Part shown: one piece after another, positions 61,734 to 64,000 of the stretch
Layout: every line of letters begins with the position of its first letter
How positions within the stretch are numbered: the first letter of the stretch is position 1
Assembly (NCBI GenBank): GCA_041395665.1
Contig: JAWLAB010000001.1
Span: 310,001 to 374,000 of the forward strand
Reading direction: 5' to 3'
Origin: Pseudomonadales bacterium
GTDB lineage: Bacteria; Pseudomonadota; Gammaproteobacteria; Pseudomonadales; UBA7239
Length of the DNA: 64,000 nucleotides
Program-made: the position numbers and the translations under genes
The notes under the pieces: generated by a model
The model's database searches: none
Told to the model about the DNA's origin: nothing
The model's input: only the letters and a program-made list of their open reading frames with translations

Positions 61734-62846
61734 ATGTCATTGAAGCTAGAAAAAAAGAAAAAAATCTGTGTGTATACCTATTTGCCACAGGATGTAGATT
61801 TAGCCATTCCTCTTGTAAAAACTTTAGAAAAATTTGGATTGGATGTTTTTATTTATGTAGATGAGCAGCTGATAGCATCTTCACCAAGATCACTAAGAAA
61901 ATATAACCAAGAAAAAATAAAATATGTAAGGCATCCATTGAGAAAATGTGTCTTATTTTTTAGAAAGCATTGGTTTGATCCAGTGTGGCAGCCGGCTAGT
62001 TCTATTTTTATTAGCATTGTTGAATCAAATCTTCCACCACATAAATTAGGTAAAGATCAGACACTGAAAGCGATCGAAAAAAGAAAGATAACGGCTACTT
62101 ATCAGCATGGTATTGATAATATTGGTCTTAACTATTCAGATGTTGAGAACCCAATACAAGATGTCACCTTTTACTCAGACATAGTGTGGATATGGGGAGA
62201 CAAGGAAAAACTGCATAAGGATATTAATAGTAAAAACTTAAATAAAGTGGTATCGGTTGGTTGCATAAAAGCAATAGAGGCATTCGATAGTCCAGCACTA
62301 CCAAATGCCGAACACTATGAAAAAGTAATCGGAGTTTTCGAAAATTTACATTGGTTACGATATAGCGAAGAGTACAGAGATACTTTTTTGAAATATGTAT
62401 ATGCCGCGGCGAAAGAATTTACAAACATGTTATTTGTAATAAAGCCGCACCACACGGGGCGCTGGCTAACAGGAAAACTAAAGAAGTCTATTAAGCTAGA
62501 GTCAGATAACATACTGATTCTTGATCCAAAAGATAGCACATGGGAAAAATTTACCGCCCCTGCAATTATTAAGTCATGCGATAAAGTCTTATCAACACCA
62601 TCAACCGTTGTATTGGATGCCTGTTTACAGGGCAAACCTGTGGCTGTTATGGGGGATGAAGATTGCCTGAGTAACTATAATGGCATACAAAACATCAGAA
62701 ACTACGACAGTATGAGGCAATTCTTAATGGGGGCAGAAAATACTAATGATGGAGAGGAGTTTTTGTTAAGTTATGGGTGTAACGACTCAGACGCAGTGGG
62801 TAGAAAGATGGCTGACTCTTTGTTTGAAGCAATGAAGGCGCAGTAA
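61734..62846 (+). CDS. Putative capsule/surface polysaccharide biosynthesis protein
   Basis: A 370-residue protein, soluble, with two Rossmann-like halves as in GT-B or capsule-modification proteins: KKICVYTYLPQDVDLAIPLVKTLEKFGLDVFIYV at the start, and IKPHHTGRW, LSTPSTVVLDACLQGKPVAVMGD in the second half. The latter resembles the nucleotide-sugar/CDP-glycerol pocket. It is clearly AT-richer than the core genes and probably horizontally acquired. Exact reaction unknown. Glycosyltransferases follow. Confidence 0.55.
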   Translation: MSLKLEKKKKICVYTYLPQDVDLAIPLVKTLEKFGLDVFIYVDEQLIASSPRSLRKYNQEKIKYVRHPLRKCVLFFRKHWFDPVWQPASSIFISIVESNLPPHKLGKDQTLKAIEKRKITATYQHGIDNIGLNYSDVENPIQDVTFYSDIVWIWGDKEKLHKDINSKNLNKVVSVGCIKAIEAFDSPALPNAEHYEKVIGVFENLHWLRYSEEYRDTFLKYVYAAAKEFTNMLFVIKPHHTGRWLTGKLKKSIKLESDNILILDPKDSTWEKFTAPAIIKSCDKVLSTPSTVVLDACLQGKPVAVMGDEDCLSNYNGIQNIRNYDSMRQFLMGAENTNDGEEFLLSYGCNDSDAVGRKMADSLFEAMKAQ

Positions 62847-62850
62847 ACAA

Positions 62851-63873
62851 ATGACATCGATAAAATCAAAATATGGAGACAGTTTTTTGGTGTCGATAGT
62901 TGTCACCACTTACAACGGCGCAAAATATCTCGCCGCGCAGTTGGATTCGATTCTGACGCAAACGCACAACGCGCTAGAAATTATTATTAGCGATGACGCG
63001 TCCAGCGATGACACATGGGCTATTGCGCAAGACTATGCGCAAAAAGACGCGCGCATACAGTTGCTGCGCCATGAAAAAAATGTCGGGCTGCACGCCAATC
63101 TCAATACTGCCTTAACAAAAGCCACCGGCGAATACATGGCGATTTCTGATCAAGATGATATTTGGCTGCCGCACAAAATTGAAAAACAGTTGTCACTATT
63201 GGGCAACTCAGTTGGGGTGTATTCAGACAGTGTGTTGATTGACGCAAGCGGCGAGCGTTTGGGTAAAACGCTGTTTCAAGCGCTGAATATCAAGCCCAAT
63301 AAAGACAGTGCGCGCACCGTGCCGCTGTTTTTTAAGAATGCAGTTTCTGCGCACGCACTGTTATTTCATCGCTCGTTGTTGTCGATGGTTTTACCGTTCA
63401 GTGACGATTTTATTTTTGATCACCAGTTGGCACTGGCTGCCTCCTGTTTTGGCGGTTTGAACTATTGTGATGAGCCTTTGGTGTTACATCGTATCCATGG
63501 TGGCAATCACACCAATGCTGGTTTAGCGGGAAAAAAGCCAACGCAGACAAATATAGATCGTAATACTGAAAGACGCGTACATCGTTTTCGGCAACAGCAG
63601 CGCATTCGTTATGTATTAGAGCGCAGTGCTTGTGCGGATGCAGCGTTGCGCGCATTTGGAACAACCGATGCGGCACTGCTGCAAGATATTGCTGCAATTC
63701 CTGATGAAATGGCGCGCTACGACCAAACATTTTTCAATCTGCGCTTGTTCAATTTGCTGCGGCAGTTGGGCAGCAAACATCGCTACTGTCGCAAACTGCG
63801 CTTGAAGCGCTGTTTTACGCTTGCTAAAGGCGCGCGCTGGCATCAGTGCTTGGGCATCTTGGGTGTGCGATAG
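62851..63873 (+). CDS. Family 2 glycosyltransferase
   Basis: A 340-residue GT2 (GT-A fold) enzyme: VSIVVTTYNGAKYLAAQLDSILTQTH, ISDDASSDDTW and the metal-binding ISDQDDIWLPHKIEKQ. A basic C-terminus follows. It resembles rhamnosyltransferases of O-antigen clusters; donor and acceptor are not known. It starts four bases after the previous stop. Confidence 0.88.
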   Translation: MTSIKSKYGDSFLVSIVVTTYNGAKYLAAQLDSILTQTHNALEIIISDDASSDDTWAIAQDYAQKDARIQLLRHEKNVGLHANLNTALTKATGEYMAISDQDDIWLPHKIEKQLSLLGNSVGVYSDSVLIDASGERLGKTLFQALNIKPNKDSARTVPLFFKNAVSAHALLFHRSLLSMVLPFSDDFIFDHQLALAASCFGGLNYCDEPLVLHRIHGGNHTNAGLAGKKPTQTNIDRNTERRVHRFRQQQRIRYVLERSACADAALRAFGTTDAALLQDIAAIPDEMARYDQTFFNLRLFNLLRQLGSKHRYCRKLRLKRCFTLAKGARWHQCLGILGVR

Positions 63874-63882
63874 GAGCGCGAC

Positions 63883-64000
63883 ATGACAAATTATCCGCTC
63901 GTTTCCATTTTAATTTCTGCGTACAAACACGAGCGCTATGTTGAAGCCTGCGTGCGCAGCGTTTTAGAACAAACCTATCCCAATATTGAGTTGATCGTAA
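63883..64000 (+). CDS. Family 2 glycosyltransferase (3' partial)
   Basis: The first 39 codons of a second GT2 protein (MTNYPLVSILISAYKHERYV, SVLEQTYPNIELIV) with an AGGAG site before the ATG. It runs off the window, so the polysaccharide cluster continues to the right. Confidence 0.85.
   Translation, partial: MTNYPLVSILISAYKHERYVEACVRSVLEQTYPNIELIV

Overview
The window is 64 kb of a gammaproteobacterial chromosome, most likely the Pseudomonadales/Cellvibrionales side of the class. Supporting signs are the replication block rpmH-rnpA-yidD-yidC-mnmE / dnaA-dnaN-recF-gyrB, a CbrX/CbrA-like sensor, split PntAa/PntAb/PntB transhydrogenase, hemCDXY, DUF484-xerC-HAD, an NsrR/Hmp pair and a SAH riboswitch before ahcY. 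The taxon is inferred from gene content, not from a search. No tRNA, rRNA or CRISPR array was recognised.

Layout. 1-16 kb: a truncated GAF-GAF-HD-GYP phosphodiesterase, thrB, rsmE, riboswitch-ahcY, nsrR, a disrupted hmp with an NsrR-like operator, prmA, cbrXA, dapB, queG, cytochrome b561, a YceI protein, a thioesterase and a disrupted FKBP lipoprotein. 16-17.4 kb: a small accessory island with a VapBC pair, one isolated attC site and an unknown gene. 17.4-31 kb: dsbB, hemYXDC, an SGNH protein, HAD/xerC/DUF484, a DksA with a histone-H1-like tail, gluQ, dapF, engB, cytochrome c4 and dsbA. 30.6-49 kb: a UvrD-type helicase, small envelope and hypothetical genes, pntBA, an enoyl-CoA hydratase, a 2-oxoacid:ferredoxin oxidoreductase, a GIY-YIG protein, mnmE, yidC, yidD, rnpA and rpmH. 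50-56.5 kb: dnaA-dnaN-recF-gyrB.

The most interesting region is 56.5-61.5 kb. Directly after gyrB lies an AT-rich gap with DnaA-box-like sequences, then an integron integrase gene (intI, minus strand), a candidate attI, and an array of attC-bounded cassettes. Every recognisable cassette gene belongs to a toxin-antitoxin pair: MazEF-like, YefM-YoeB, CcdAB and VapBC. The first two pairs read with the array and the last two against it. Palindromic candidate operators precede three of the four pairs. Two further cassettes appear to lack genes and are hairpin-rich. The array ends in a degenerate attC before a DUF2789 gene and a polysaccharide/glycosyltransferase cluster that runs off the window. 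This looks like a sedentary chromosomal integron beside the replication-gene block. The lone attC at 16.8 kb, next to another VapBC, suggests that cassettes have also inserted elsewhere.

hmp, the FKBP gene and the 3' end of prmA carry clustered single-base frameshifts, while neighbouring long genes are intact. Several shifts fall in homopolymers, so sequencing or assembly error must be excluded before they are called pseudogenes.
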